Counted from the stretch's first letter, positions 14,786 through 23,931 are shown. The stretch is DNA of 44,098 nt from JACQFZ01 sp045810625 (GCA_045810625.1 JBJMVQ010000042.1:1-44098), one strand, 5' to 3'. Translations and numbers: made by a program. Notes: generated by a model from the letters alone, not told the origin.

Positions 14786-16414
14786 ATGAAAGCGCTGTTA
14801 ACACCGGCGTTTGCCGTAATACGCCATTTAAGCGTCACCGCCAACCTCGTGATCATCGGACTGATGATCACGACCAGTCAGCTGACGGCGTTCGTCGCCG
14901 CCTGGAACTCCAGCCAGGAGGCCGCCGTATCTGCCCGCGCGCTCCTCGCTTTTGCCATCGCGTGCTTTGCTATCGGGCTCTACTGGCTGGTCGGCCTCGG
15001 CGCCTGGAACAACATCGGCATGAACCGCTTGAGCAAGATTATCGATCACCTGGCGAGCGGGGATCTGACGGTAAAAATAAAGACGCCTGGCGTCCGGCAG
15101 ATGAACGAATCGGAAGTCGGCACGATCTGGCGCTCGATGACGCGCTTGCGTACGGGGCTGCTCGAAATTGTAAGCCAGGTGCGCAATGCAGCGGATCAAA
15201 TCGCGCACGGCTCCCATGAGATCGCGGCCGGGTACACGCACTTGTCGCAACGCACCGAAGAACAGGCGTCGACGCTCGAAGAAACCGCAGCGAGCATGGA
15301 GGAGCTCTCGGTCACGGTAAGACAGAACGCCGAACACTGCCGGCGCGCCAACGAGCGTGCGCAGGACACCGGACATCGCGGCGAAGAGGCGGGACGCTCG
15401 ATGAATCGCGTCACCGCCACGATGAAACGCATCGAAGCCGGCTCGAAGAAGATGGCGGAGATCATCTCGCTCATCGAGGGCATCGCCTTTCAGACCAACA
15501 TCCTGGCTCTCAACGCGGCAGTCGAAGCGGCGCGCGCCGGCGAGCAGGGACGCGGTTTCAGTGTCGTTGCCGCGGAGGTGCGCTCGCTCGCTCAGCGCAG
15601 CGCCCAGGCCGCGGAGGAAATCAAACGGCTGATCGCGACGTCGACGAAGGACGTCTCCGAAGGGGCGACGCTCGCCGCACAGGCGCAGCAAGCCGTGGAC
15701 CATGCGGTCGCCGGCACGCGGGAAGTCACGCAGCTGATCGACGCGATCGCCGTAGCGCTCGAAGAGCAAAACGCCGGCGTACAGGAAATCGGCAGAGCGC
15801 TCACGCAGCTCGAAGGCGTCACGCAGCAAAATGCCGCCCTCGTCGAGGAAGGAGCGGCGGCGGCGACGGCCTTCGAACAACAAGCGAGTGCGCTTCTCGA
15901 CCTGGTCGGGGCGTTCAAGCTCGACCGGATGGAGGACCGCCACGGGGCCGTGTCTCTCGTCAAACGGACCGTCGCACATCTGCGCGCGCACGGAGCGGAG
16001 CAGACGTTTCGCGAGGTCAGCCAAATCGGCGGCAAATTCGCCGAGGACGAACGTTATATTTTTGTTTGCGACCTGGACGGCGTGATGCTCGCGAGCCCGG
16101 TGAGCCCGAATATCGGGAAGAATATCTCCGACATCAGCGACGCCGACGGCAAGAAATACATCTACGAGATGATGCAGATCGCGCGGGCCAGGGGCAAAGG
16201 CTGGTGCGACTATCGCTGGCACAATCCGGCGACCGATCGCATCGAGCCCAAGTCGACCTACTTCGAGCGCGAAGGCGATTACATCGTGGGTTGCGGCATT
16301 TACCGGCCGGAGGCGGAACGCGTCGAGCGTCCCGCCGCAATGGAACCGCGCGCCAGAACCGACGCCGAGAGCTGGGCCGGAGCAAGCATCGGGGCACCCC
16401 GATTGGCCGGCTGA
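14786..16414 (+). CDS. Methyl-accepting chemotaxis protein with C-terminal Cache domain
   Basis: This 542-aa inner-membrane receptor has two transmembrane segments close together (~15-40 and ~52-72) with almost no periplasmic loop, a HAMP-like linker (NRLSKIIDHLASGDLTV), a long coiled-coil signalling domain with the conserved tip GIAFQTNILALNAAVEAARA, and then a C-terminal single-Cache domain at ~395-510 (IFVCDLDGVMLASPV, GWCDYRWHNPATDR, YFEREGDYIVGCGIY). That puts the sensing fold in the cytosol, after the signalling domain. No CheR-tethering pentapeptide is seen. The ATG at 14786 follows GGAGGGGG. No other chemotaxis gene is in the window. Confidence 0.9.
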   Translation: MKALLTPAFAVIRHLSVTANLVIIGLMITTSQLTAFVAAWNSSQEAAVSARALLAFAIACFAIGLYWLVGLGAWNNIGMNRLSKIIDHLASGDLTVKIKTPGVRQMNESEVGTIWRSMTRLRTGLLEIVSQVRNAADQIAHGSHEIAAGYTHLSQRTEEQASTLEETAASMEELSVTVRQNAEHCRRANERAQDTGHRGEEAGRSMNRVTATMKRIEAGSKKMAEIISLIEGIAFQTNILALNAAVEAARAGEQGRGFSVVAAEVRSLAQRSAQAAEEIKRLIATSTKDVSEGATLAAQAQQAVDHAVAGTREVTQLIDAIAVALEEQNAGVQEIGRALTQLEGVTQQNAALVEEGAAAATAFEQQASALLDLVGAFKLDRMEDRHGAVSLVKRTVAHLRAHGAEQTFREVSQIGGKFAEDERYIFVCDLDGVMLASPVSPNIGKNISDISDADGKKYIYEMMQIARARGKGWCDYRWHNPATDRIEPKSTYFEREGDYIVGCGIYRPEAERVERPAAMEPRARTDAESWAGASIGAPRLAG

Positions 16415-16463
16415 CGCGAGTCGGCCGTCGCAGCCGAGTCTCACGTGTCCCGTCAGACCGCCG

Positions 16464-17288
16464 CTAGCGACCCGGAGATGGCCGCACTGCGCGCAGCGCG
16501 GTCGCAGGGACACGCGCCGGGCGTGTGGACGGGAAAACCGTGCGGTAGCTGCAGTAAAGACCGGCGATCGCGATCGGCAACGCCACCGCGCCGGTGAGCA
16601 TGCTCACCAGGAATCCGGCCACGCGAAAAACCCACGCGCCTGTCAGCGCACCGAGCAAGAACGGTGCGAGCATAAGCGCGAACAGAATCACGAGCGCTCC
16701 CGGATGACGCAGACTCACCTGTCCGCTGCGAGCCAGAGCCGGGGCGAGCGGTTCTTGCTGGAACACCATGAGAGGGAGACCGTAAACCAGCATCCCGCCG
16801 ATCGCTACGTAGAAGGAAAACCCGACGAGCGCGGCAACGAGCAGACGCACTAGCGTCGATAGCGATAAGCCCGCTTGAGCCAGCCAGCCGGTGCCCGCCA
16901 CGGTCCACGTCACGACACTGCCCGCCACCACGATCGCGAGAATGCCGACACCGAGCAGTGTCATCTGTATTAAACGGTTCTCATCCTTGAGGAGCGCGGT
17001 TAGCTCGATCGCGGACTGCTTGAACAGCGCGAATCCCGGCCCCTTCGATTCGACCTGTTTTTGCTGATGCGCGATTCGGTCGAGCGTTCGGTAGAAACTG
17101 GCGAGGAGCACCGGAGCGATCACGCCGATGAGCGGCAGACCGACGAACGACACCATCGCCAGTCCACCGATCAGCGCCGCCAAATACAATCCCATTGCGA
17201 AGAGGAGCCCCGGACTGCGCCGGAACAACCGCCAACCGCATTGAATCCAGCGCCAGCCAAGCTGCGCCTGCTTGATGAATCGCGACAA
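16464..17288 (-). CDS. BPSS1780 family membrane protein
   Basis: This ~274-aa polytopic inner-membrane protein resembles the BPSS1780 family found mainly in beta-proteobacteria: QLGWRWIQCGWRLFRRSPGLL at the N-terminus, then about five to six hydrophobic helices (LLFAMGLYLAALIGGLAMV, LLGVGILAIVVAGSVV, LVRLLVAALVGFSFYVAIG) and QQEPLAPALARSGQVSLRH between helices. Function is unknown. No ATG fits; a TTG at 17286-17288 with GGAG 8 nt upstream is the best start. In-frame coding-like sequence further upstream has no family similarity. Confidence 0.75.
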   Translation of the reverse strand: MSRFIKQAQLGWRWIQCGWRLFRRSPGLLFAMGLYLAALIGGLAMVSFVGLPLIGVIAPVLLASFYRTLDRIAHQQKQVESKGPGFALFKQSAIELTALLKDENRLIQMTLLGVGILAIVVAGSVVTWTVAGTGWLAQAGLSLSTLVRLLVAALVGFSFYVAIGGMLVYGLPLMVFQQEPLAPALARSGQVSLRHPGALVILFALMLAPFLLGALTGAWVFRVAGFLVSMLTGAVALPIAIAGLYCSYRTVFPSTRPARVPATALRAVRPSPGR

Positions 17289-17593
17289 AGGGTGGTCTCC
17301 GTGTCCTACGGTACAAATTGAGTCTAGGACAGAAAACCGGCGGTTTTGGACACGAAGACAGGCCTCAAACGCCGCACGCCGTAGGTCCCATTCGCTATAC
17401 GGTCGGATTTTAGAGACGAGCGGACTCGGCTCCCACCGTAGTGAGTCAGTCGGCGGCGCTATTCGGCGCGTACACCGGCCGGTTTCGCGGAGCCTCGCGG
17501 ACTCAAGGCAGTTACGGTGCGTAGCTAAACTGCGCGGATCGGCGATGAAAATTGCAAGACGTTCGTTCGACCAAGCGGCCAAGCGCCTGGCTG
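17289..17593. other. Intergenic region with no supported gene
   Basis: These 305 bases separate the start of the BPSS1780-type gene from the end of the cupin gene. Open frames here have no recognisable protein features. It should contain the promoter of the leftward membrane protein gene, but no good -35/-10 pair is evident. Confidence 0.5.
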
Positions 17594-17983
17594 TTAATCT
17601 TGAACGGTCGAAACCTCGCGGGTTTTGAAGTCCCCGGGCATCACGATCTCGAGCATCTCGACGTCGGAACTGTGACCGACCTCGCGATGCCTGATCTCGG
17701 GCGGCTGATAGACGCACGAGCCGGCTTCCAGTCGTACTTTTCCTTGGCCTTCGTACTCGAATTCGATCCAACCCTTCAGCACATAGACCAGTTGGAAGGT
17801 CGTCTCGTGCAAGTGCGGCTGGCTCGAAAAATCCGCCCCGGCCGCGGCTCGAATAACATGAGCGTCGACGCGTCCCTCGGTCGCACTCTTGATCCCCAGA
17901 TCCCGATACTCGAAGAACGCGCGAAGGCCGCGTTCAAATCTTGCATTACGGGCATGTGTCACAACGAATCCGCGGGTGGTCAT
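17594..17983 (-). CDS. Cupin domain protein
   Basis: This 129-aa single-domain cupin has motif 1 PHLHETTFQLVYVLKGWIEFE, with the two His and a downstream Gln in the usual metal-ligand area, and motif 2 GSCVYQPPEIRHREVGHS with the last His. The start at 17983 follows a GGGAG ribosome site. Substrate and role are unknown; it stands alone between the BPSS1780-type gene and an HExxH protein gene. A short downstream-facing frame at 18023-18214 was not accepted as a gene. Confidence 0.82.
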   Translation of the reverse strand: MTTRGFVVTHARNARFERGLRAFFEYRDLGIKSATEGRVDAHVIRAAAGADFSSQPHLHETTFQLVYVLKGWIEFEYEGQGKVRLEAGSCVYQPPEIRHREVGHSSDVEMLEIVMPGDFKTREVSTVQD

Positions 17984-18235
17984 GGCAAGCTCCCGTGCCA
18001 GATAGCCGATAATACCTCGTGTTCATTGTCTCGCAGCGTCGCTCGAACTCACAAGCGCCCGACGCTTTTCGACCTCCGCGATAAACTTGTCAGCAAAGGC
18101 GGGCGATCGCCGCTGCGATCGCTTTGGATGCTGCCTCTCGAAACGCTGCGTGGTGGTCGTCTGCTTAAGGACACGACGTTGACGCGCCGATGCCCCTAAT
18201 TTGGAACCGTGCACATGGAACCGCGACCAGCTTAG

Positions 18236-18718
18236 CTATGTGACGCGAAGCTTCCATGTCGGCCGGTCGTCCGGCGTCATTAACCCACGCTCCAGCAACC
18301 AGGCGCGCGCGTCGTCAGCGTCCCGACTGAACCACGCGTACGCCGAGCCAAGCCGGAACGTGTAACCCCACGCGTCCATGTCGGCGCATATCTCCTCGGC
18401 CGATACACCGAGCTCGCGCGCGAGCACGATCTGCAGATAGCAAACGGCGTTCTCCTCTCCATAGTCGCCGCCCGCGTCGGTGTTCAGCCGCGCGCGGCGC
18501 GCAGCATCCATGCACACCGCGTGGGCCGTTTCGTGCAGGGCGGAATGGAGCGGCGTATCCGAACGCACGTACACCTTTGCGCCGATCAACCCCGCTTCGG
18601 GCGCGCCCCAATAGCTGCCGGGAATAGCTGGCGTCACCGGCGCTACTAATTCCAGTTCCAGACCGTAGCGTTCGAGCAGCGCGCGAAGCGCTTCATATCT
18701 TTCGTGGCAGGTAGACAT
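18236..18718 (-). CDS. Small zincin-like protein with HExxH motif
   Basis: A 160-aa protein with HETAH at residues 62-66 inside a hydrophobic helix (SALHETAHAVCMDAARR) and acidic residues Glu88/Glu89 (DYGEENAVCYLQIVLA) at the right distance to be a third zinc ligand. This matches a minimal gluzincin/IrrE-like metalloprotease core, but I do not recognise the family. There is no signal peptide, so it is likely cytosolic. N-terminal residues 1-20 form a helix (RYEALRALLERYGLEL). It is isolated between a cupin and a sulfotransferase gene in an accessory-looking stretch. Confidence 0.68.
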   Translation of the reverse strand: MSTCHERYEALRALLERYGLELELVAPVTPAIPGSYWGAPEAGLIGAKVYVRSDTPLHSALHETAHAVCMDAARRARLNTDAGGDYGEENAVCYLQIVLARELGVSAEEICADMDAWGYTFRLGSAYAWFSRDADDARAWLLERGLMTPDDRPTWKLRVT

Positions 18719-18939
18719 GCATCAGCTTTAAACGGCGGCCGCATTCAAAGGCAACTGAGGCGCGCCTTTGATGATGACCGGCGCAACAACGTTAATACCT
18801 GTGGAAAATTTCTTGAACTAAGAATAAACGAAAGAAGCAAGCGGAAAAGCGTAGAATAATCGGCAACGGAAGCGTTAGCTGAGGTATCGCTATTCGGAAA
18901 CCGCGAAGAGTGGAACGCGCAAAACGCGCGCCCTTCACT

Positions 18940-19857
18940 TTAGCGCACGGCTAACCGAGCGACGCTTGGGAGCACTGAATCCCGAGCATTGGTGATATCG
19001 GCGCTCGCGTACTTCAGTTTCACCAACCTCGAATACAACTCGATCTCCGGCGCCAATAACTCCTCCAATGTGCGCTTTTCCTCGGGCATCGGGAGGAACT
19101 TCACTTCAGACGAATTCATGTGCAATGGGCTTTCGATGACGAATCCGAGGCGTTCGCCGAGCTTTCGCGCTTCGCTATCCAAATCCTTAGTGAAAAACCA
19201 AAAATCGGTTCGACAAATCTTGTCGAACGCTTCCGCGACGTCGTACTTGGCCGAAAAAGTGTAGATCTGCCGGAGCAGATGTTCCTTTGGAATGAGGTCG
19301 AGAAACTCGCGGAAATTCGATCCCAGCCACTGACCTTCCTTTTTCAAAGCGCTCGAATTGTTCTTCTTCCAAGACAAAAGCATGCGGTAATGAGAGACCA
19401 CTCTATCGACAGGATCTCGTAAACACGTCACGGTAAATGTGCCCTTCGGGAGTGAAATTTCATGGGCAGCTAGATGGGATGTCGCGTAAAAATACTTCCC
19501 GCTTTCGATCAACTTTCGCTCGCCCGCGACGAATACTTTTCCGCCGATAAGCATCCGATGACGATGCGCCGCCCATAAAGTGTTCCAAAGCGCATCCGGG
19601 TCCCGGCGCTGCTCGTCGAACGAGGCGAGCACCATATTATTGAGCGATGTCCCCGCGGTCTTACGTATGTGATAGAAGTAGATTCGGTCGTGACCGGTCG
19701 GGAGCCGGCAAGAAAGATAGCGCCGGTAACGTAAATCGTGCACGAGATCGAGCAGCTTTCGCGTCGCCACTAATACCCACGGAAACTTTAGAGATAATAA
19801 TTTTATATACGATTTGGCAGGCAAACACCAACCACACACGCGGCGAAGGCACATCAC
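18940..19857 (-). CDS. Sulfotransferase family 2-like protein
   Basis: This 305-aa protein has the PAPS 5'-phosphosulfate loop as YFYHIRKTAGTSLNNMV (residues ~60-76) and the 3'-phosphate motif TCLRDPVDRVVSHYRML (~144-160), the hallmark pair of the Sulfotransfer_2 group that modifies carbohydrates or lipids. The N-terminus is basic and hydrophobic (KLLSLKFPWVLVATRKLL), possibly membrane-associated. The acceptor is unknown; cell-surface glycans are plausible. The gene and its flanks are visibly AT-richer than neighbours, and codon use (many AAA, AAT, TTT) differs, suggesting horizontal transfer. CysQ, which clears its PAP product, is encoded 15 kb away. Confidence 0.8.
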   Translation of the reverse strand: MMCLRRVCGWCLPAKSYIKLLSLKFPWVLVATRKLLDLVHDLRYRRYLSCRLPTGHDRIYFYHIRKTAGTSLNNMVLASFDEQRRDPDALWNTLWAAHRHRMLIGGKVFVAGERKLIESGKYFYATSHLAAHEISLPKGTFTVTCLRDPVDRVVSHYRMLLSWKKNNSSALKKEGQWLGSNFREFLDLIPKEHLLRQIYTFSAKYDVAEAFDKICRTDFWFFTKDLDSEARKLGERLGFVIESPLHMNSSEVKFLPMPEEKRTLEELLAPEIELYSRLVKLKYASADITNARDSVLPSVARLAVR

Positions 19858-19945
19858 TGATCGCCGACCGGCGGTCGAACTTACAGCCGTCGAGGCGAGC
19901 GGGACCGGGCGTCTTAGGACTGCCGGCGCACAACAGTGTCGAGTC

Positions 19946-20812
19946 TTATCGTTTTGCGTGAACCGACGCGTCGAGCAGCCACGGCTCCAATCGTTTGCCG
20001 AACGCGAGCGTGACGTCGTACCGTGGCTCGGCGGGCGGATCGACCCGGCCGGGCGCCCTCATCAGCGGCTCGAAAATGCCGCGATACGCGAGCGGCACGT
20101 GAACCGCTTCGATACTGAGATCCGACACGTAACCGCCGAGGCGGCGATTCGCGCCAGTGCCCAACACGCTTAGCGTCACCTGCCCGCGCACGATCGCGTA
20201 ACGCACGCGGTCGGGGTAGCGCGCGCGCAGGGCGTCGCGCTCGAGCCCGGCGTCGACGACGAACAAGCGGGTCTGCGAACGTTCCTCCGCCGTGAGCGCT
20301 TTCGCCGCCTCCTCCGCCCGCGCTTTGAACTCCTTTTTCCCCGGATTGGCGGCCGCCAGTCCGGTCTCGCTGCGCAGATGCTCCCGTACCTGCTCCAGGG
20401 CGCTCTGATACGCCGGCCCGTCCAGCTCCAGTACCAGCAGCGCTTCTTTTCCGAGCAGCTGCTCGTAGTGGCGCTCGCCGTCGCTCGTCTCGACGGGCTT
20501 CGACACATCGAAGCCGAGCGCCGCGAGCTTCTCTTTGTCGAGCCAGCCCGGACTTCCGCCCGATCGGTAATACCACCGCCCGCCGGTCCCGCGGCCGCTA
20601 CTCACGCGCCAACGCAGATTGAGCGCGATGCCGCTGTTCTCGGCGGCGAAGCCCCACGAATACGGTAACGCCAGCTCGCGTTCGGTGAGTTTCAGCACGC
20701 TGCTCGGTTCACCGCTGCGGTTGTACGCCACGCCGGCAAGCGCAACGGCGTTGGTGGCGACGATCAACACAACGCCCGCGACGAGCGTGCGTTTGCGCGA
20801 CCACGCGATCAT
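19946..20812 (-). CDS. DUF4824 family membrane-anchored protein
   Basis: This 288-aa protein has an N-terminal membrane anchor (KRTLVAGVVLIVATNAVALAG) and a soluble periplasmic part rich in charged strands (LKLTERELALPYSWGF, LNLRWRVSSGRG, LDKEKLAALGFDVS, and RLFVVDAGLERDALRARYPD). It matches the DUF4824 pattern known next to DUF2157 genes. Function is unknown. The ATG at 20812 overlaps the DUF2157 stop (ATGA), so the two are coupled. A much longer open frame extending to 21529 is antisense-like noise over DUF2157 and is rejected. Confidence 0.78.
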   Translation of the reverse strand: MIAWSRKRTLVAGVVLIVATNAVALAGVAYNRSGEPSSVLKLTERELALPYSWGFAAENSGIALNLRWRVSSGRGTGGRWYYRSGGSPGWLDKEKLAALGFDVSKPVETSDGERHYEQLLGKEALLVLELDGPAYQSALEQVREHLRSETGLAAANPGKKEFKARAEEAAKALTAEERSQTRLFVVDAGLERDALRARYPDRVRYAIVRGQVTLSVLGTGANRRLGGYVSDLSIEAVHVPLAYRGIFEPLMRAPGRVDPPAEPRYDVTLAFGKRLEPWLLDASVHAKR

Positions 20813-21885
20813 GCGCGGCCCCCGGCGCCGGCATGCGCGCTCGCACGCACGCGCTTCATGATGAGCAGAAACAACACGGCGCTGAGACCGATCACCAGGA
20901 AGAAGAGATACTTGGGCATGATCTCCCACCACCAGTCGAAAAACTTCGTGTACAGAAAAATGACGAAGAAAGTCATGCCGGTGTTCACCACTTCCGGCCA
21001 CTGGCGGCGCAAGCCAAACCAAATGGTGGCGCCGCTCAACACGAACCCGGCCACCTGATAAGCCGCCTCGATAAAATCGGACGAAAACGGCAAGTAGCTG
21101 CCGCGTCCCCAATGCGACAGCACCAGCACCGGCAGCAACAGCGTGAGCAATCCGAAAATTCGGTAGATCGAGCCGAAGCCGGTGAAGCGGGCGTGCGCAA
21201 TCGCCGACGGCACGAAGAAGATGACGACCGCGGCCGGGAAAAAATTCTCCGGACGTTGGCCGAAATCGAGCCAGTACAAACCGCCCCACGTACCGGTACG
21301 CGCAGATATGAACGCGACCACGCAGAGTATACCGGCGGCGAGCAACAGCCGCAGATCGCAGGCATAGGCCAGCAGAAACGCCAACGCCGCCCAGGGGATC
21401 AAGGCGTTGTCTGACGGCGTGATGTTGAATATCTGCCCGAGCATGGCGATGTTCAGCACGAAGCAGGCGAAGGCGACCATCGCGGCGAGCTTGGTAAAGT
21501 AGCCGGTCGCATCGCGGCCTTGAATCCACAGGGTCGCGCCGAACGTGCCGAGCGACGCGGTAACGAGTATCGCGAGCTGCGCGGCCGTCGGCAGCAATCC
21601 CCAGAACTGGTAGAAGAGGAAAAAGACGCTCGCGGCCAGCGCGAGCGCGCCGAGAAACGACGCGATCCGCATGCCGAGCGACAGCTGCTTCGCCTGGGTG
21701 TCGCGATCGATGTCGAACACCCGCGTGTAGTCCCCAAGCAGACGTTCGTGATGAGCGCGCAGTGCCTGCTGCTGCGCGTCCGGCAACACGAGCACGCCTT
21801 CCCGTGCCAGACGCTCCAGCTCGCGCTGGAACACACGGATGTCGTCGGCACGCTGCTGGGCGTCGGTTCGGGACGAAGCGCTCAT
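20809..21885 (-). CDS. DUF2157 domain polytopic membrane protein
   Basis: This 358-aa inner-membrane protein has a soluble N-terminal helix bundle (DIRVFQRELERLAREGVL, typical of DUF2157) and about nine to ten transmembrane helices, e.g. FLGALALAASVFFLFYQFW, LAFLLAYACDLRLLLAAGI and LFFLVIGLSAVLFLLIM near the end, with an Arg-rich cytosolic end. Function is unknown. It is translationally coupled to the downstream DUF4824 gene, and the two likely form a membrane complex, which is inference from the coupling. The ATG at 21885 begins MSASSRTDAQQRADD. Confidence 0.85.
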   Translation of the reverse strand: MSASSRTDAQQRADDIRVFQRELERLAREGVLVLPDAQQQALRAHHERLLGDYTRVFDIDRDTQAKQLSLGMRIASFLGALALAASVFFLFYQFWGLLPTAAQLAILVTASLGTFGATLWIQGRDATGYFTKLAAMVAFACFVLNIAMLGQIFNITPSDNALIPWAALAFLLAYACDLRLLLAAGILCVVAFISARTGTWGGLYWLDFGQRPENFFPAAVVIFFVPSAIAHARFTGFGSIYRIFGLLTLLLPVLVLSHWGRGSYLPFSSDFIEAAYQVAGFVLSGATIWFGLRRQWPEVVNTGMTFFVIFLYTKFFDWWWEIMPKYLFFLVIGLSAVLFLLIMKRVRASAHAGAGGRA

Positions 21886-22032
21886 GCGATCAGCTGAATC
21901 CGGGGCTGGACGAACTTGATAATCACTTTATGAGTATAGGAAGAAGTGCGGTACGCGCGAGCCGCGATAGCACGGCTGAAGTCGTCGGCAAGTGTCCACC
22001 GAACGTCGCGGCGGCGCGGTTTGACGAAGCGG

Positions 22033-22644
22033 CTAGCGGTTAGATGCGCCGCGCTTGGCCGGCGGCGGAAGGTACGCGAGATAGTGCGCGAGATCGGGGA
22101 GATCGGCCGCGTCGACGCCGGCCAACACCTCGGCCATCGCTCCGCCGTACCCGAGCCGCGCGCCGCTTTTGAACTCGCGCAGTGCTTTCAAGAGATAGTC
22201 TTCGCGCTGATTCGCCAGCCGCGGCACTTGCTCGGCGCCGGCGAAATCCGCCCCGTGACAGCTGGCACAACGCTGCCCGCGCACCAGCGCTTCGCCGCGC
22301 TTGAATCGCGCGGCGTCCGCCGCTTGCGCGGGCGGTTTTGGCGCCGGCAGCTTGGCAATGAGGTCGGCGTACGAGCGCATGTCGTCGTCGCTGATTCCCT
22401 TGACAGCCTGAATCATCGGGGCACCGCTGCGCCGCCCCTCCCGGAACAGAAAGAGCTGCGTCAGTACGTAGAACGCGGGTTGCCCGCCGAGCGACGGAAT
22501 TTCCGCGCTCTGCGACTGACCGTTCGGTCCATGACACTGGAAACACGGTGACAGGCGCGAGTCGGTCGCAGCAGTTGCGACGCCTGACGTCACTGCAACC
22601 AACAGTGCGGCTCTTGCGATGTATGAGCCAAGCATTCGAATCAC
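22033..22644 (-). CDS. Dihaem cytochrome c (c4-like)
   Basis: This 203-aa periplasmic protein has a signal peptide (ARAALLVAVTSGVATAA) and two haem-binding motifs, CFQCH at 34-38 and CASCH at 126-130, in the two-domain layout of cytochrome c4. Axial Met candidates lie in the APMIQ and GGAMAEV stretches. It follows a PQQ-type sugar dehydrogenase gene by 57 bp on the same strand, so it is the probable electron acceptor. The start is GTG at 22644 with GAGG upstream, or the ATG at 22635. Confidence 0.88.
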   Translation of the reverse strand: MIRMLGSYIARAALLVAVTSGVATAATDSRLSPCFQCHGPNGQSQSAEIPSLGGQPAFYVLTQLFLFREGRRSGAPMIQAVKGISDDDMRSYADLIAKLPAPKPPAQAADAARFKRGEALVRGQRCASCHGADFAGAEQVPRLANQREDYLLKALREFKSGARLGYGGAMAEVLAGVDAADLPDLAHYLAYLPPPAKRGASNR

Positions 22645-22668
22645 GGCATGGCGCCTCAGTGATTGCCT

Positions 22669-22689
22669 GCAGAGGACGCGATCCTCTGC
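22669..22689 (-). other. Intra-operon stem-loop
   Basis: Eight-bp arms GCAGAGGA/TCCTCTGC around a 5-nt loop lie between the sugar dehydrogenase stop and the cytochrome start. With no T-run it may tune relative expression by blocking exonucleases or attenuating transcription. Confidence 0.45.
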
Positions 22690-22701
22690 CGGATTGCGAC
22701 G

Positions 22702-23931
22702 CTAACCGCCGTATGTGATGCGATAAATCGCGCCATTGTGATCGTCGGAAACGAGTAGCGATCCATCCTTCATCACCATGACGTCCGCCGGCCGGCCGAG
22801 GTACGTATTGTTCTCGACCAAGCCGGTGAGGAACGGCTGGATCTTCGACACGTTGCCTTTGCTATCGAGAAAAATCGCCACCACGTCGGCGGCGTATTTC
22901 TTTGTCTTGTTCCAAGGCCCATGGCGGGCAAGAAAGATTGCCCCCTGATATTCGGCCGGGAACATTTTGCCGGTATAGAAGCGCATGCCGAGCGGCGCGG
23001 CGTGCGGACCGAGCACGGCGACCGGCTTCACGTAATCGTCACACGAATGCCCCCAGCCGAATTCCGGATCGGTAACCGCGCCGCCGTGACAATATGGATA
23101 ACCGAAATGCTGCTTGCCGGGCGCAGTGAGGTGGTTCAGCTCATCGCTTGGCAGCTCCTCGGAGAGCCAATCGCGCTGATTGTCGCCGAACCAGAGCTCG
23201 CGGGTCTTCGGATGAAAATCGAAGCCGACGGTGTTTCGCACGCCGCGCGCGACGACTTCGACGCCGCTGCCGTCGAGGTTCATGCGCAGTATCTGCGCGT
23301 ACCGATCGCCCGGATCACAGATGTTGCACGGAGCACCGATCGGCACGTACAGCTTGCCGTCCGGACCGACCTTGATGAACTTCCAGCCATGCGGGATGTC
23401 GCCCGGCAGCTTGTCGTAGATCATCACCGGCTTCGGCGGGTGGTCGAGGTTCGCCTCGATGTTGTCGTAGCGCGTGATGTCCTTCGGCGTCGCCACGTAG
23501 AGCGCGCCCTTGTAGAACTCGATGCCGTTCGGGAGAAACAGCTTGTCCGCGATCGCTTTGACTTCGCGCTTGCCGCCTTTATCGGTGACGGCGTAGATCT
23601 TGCCGGCAGCGAACAGCGAGCTGACGAACACCGTCCCGTTGTCACCTTGGCGCAGACCGCGCGCATCGAGAATATTGCTCGCCCACACTTCCGCTTTGAA
23701 GCCGGGCGGCAGCTTCATTTTGTTGATCGGCAGTTTGTCGGCCGGCGTCGGAATCGGGGACGCGGGGACCGGCGCCATCTTCATGGCCGCATCGCTTTTC
23801 GGCCGCCCTTTCGCCCAAAACGGTTCCTCCTCCTTCGGCGCATCTTGCGCCAATGCGGTCAGCACGAACAAAAATGAACTAACGAAGCACAGACTCGAGA
23901 AAACTTTTATTCGCGATATCGAAGTTTTCAT
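22702..23931 (-). CDS. PQQ-type sorbosone/glucose dehydrogenase-like protein
   Basis: This 409-aa exported protein has a signal peptide (VFSSLCFVSSFLFVLTALAQ) and a six-bladed propeller of the GSDH/sorbosone dehydrogenase type: KLPPGFKAEVWASNILDARG, FLPNGIEFYKGALYVA, IPHGWKFIKVGPDGKLYVP, CNICDPGDRYAQILRMNLDG and VARGVRNTVGFDFHP. These strands provide the PQQ and sugar sites. The substrate is not determinable. The dihaem cytochrome downstream would carry electrons into the respiratory chain. The ATG at 23931 begins MKTSISRIKVF. Confidence 0.87.
   Translation of the reverse strand: MKTSISRIKVFSSLCFVSSFLFVLTALAQDAPKEEEPFWAKGRPKSDAAMKMAPVPASPIPTPADKLPINKMKLPPGFKAEVWASNILDARGLRQGDNGTVFVSSLFAAGKIYAVTDKGGKREVKAIADKLFLPNGIEFYKGALYVATPKDITRYDNIEANLDHPPKPVMIYDKLPGDIPHGWKFIKVGPDGKLYVPIGAPCNICDPGDRYAQILRMNLDGSGVEVVARGVRNTVGFDFHPKTRELWFGDNQRDWLSEELPSDELNHLTAPGKQHFGYPYCHGGAVTDPEFGWGHSCDDYVKPVAVLGPHAAPLGMRFYTGKMFPAEYQGAIFLARHGPWNKTKKYAADVVAIFLDSKGNVSKIQPFLTGLVENNTYLGRPADVMVMKDGSLLVSDDHNGAIYRITYGG

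Noticed and set aside
14828..16513. 561-codon open frame on the minus strand
   Set aside because: Antisense to the chemoreceptor gene, which has clear MCP and Cache motifs; composition is typical of a shadow frame.
18023..18214. 63-codon frame on the minus strand after the HExxH gene
   Set aside because: Basic composition, no ribosome site and no recognisable family; probably chance.
20813..21529. N-terminal extension of the DUF4824 gene
   Set aside because: It overlaps the DUF2157 gene in another frame; the ATGA-coupled start at 20812 leads straight into a membrane anchor.
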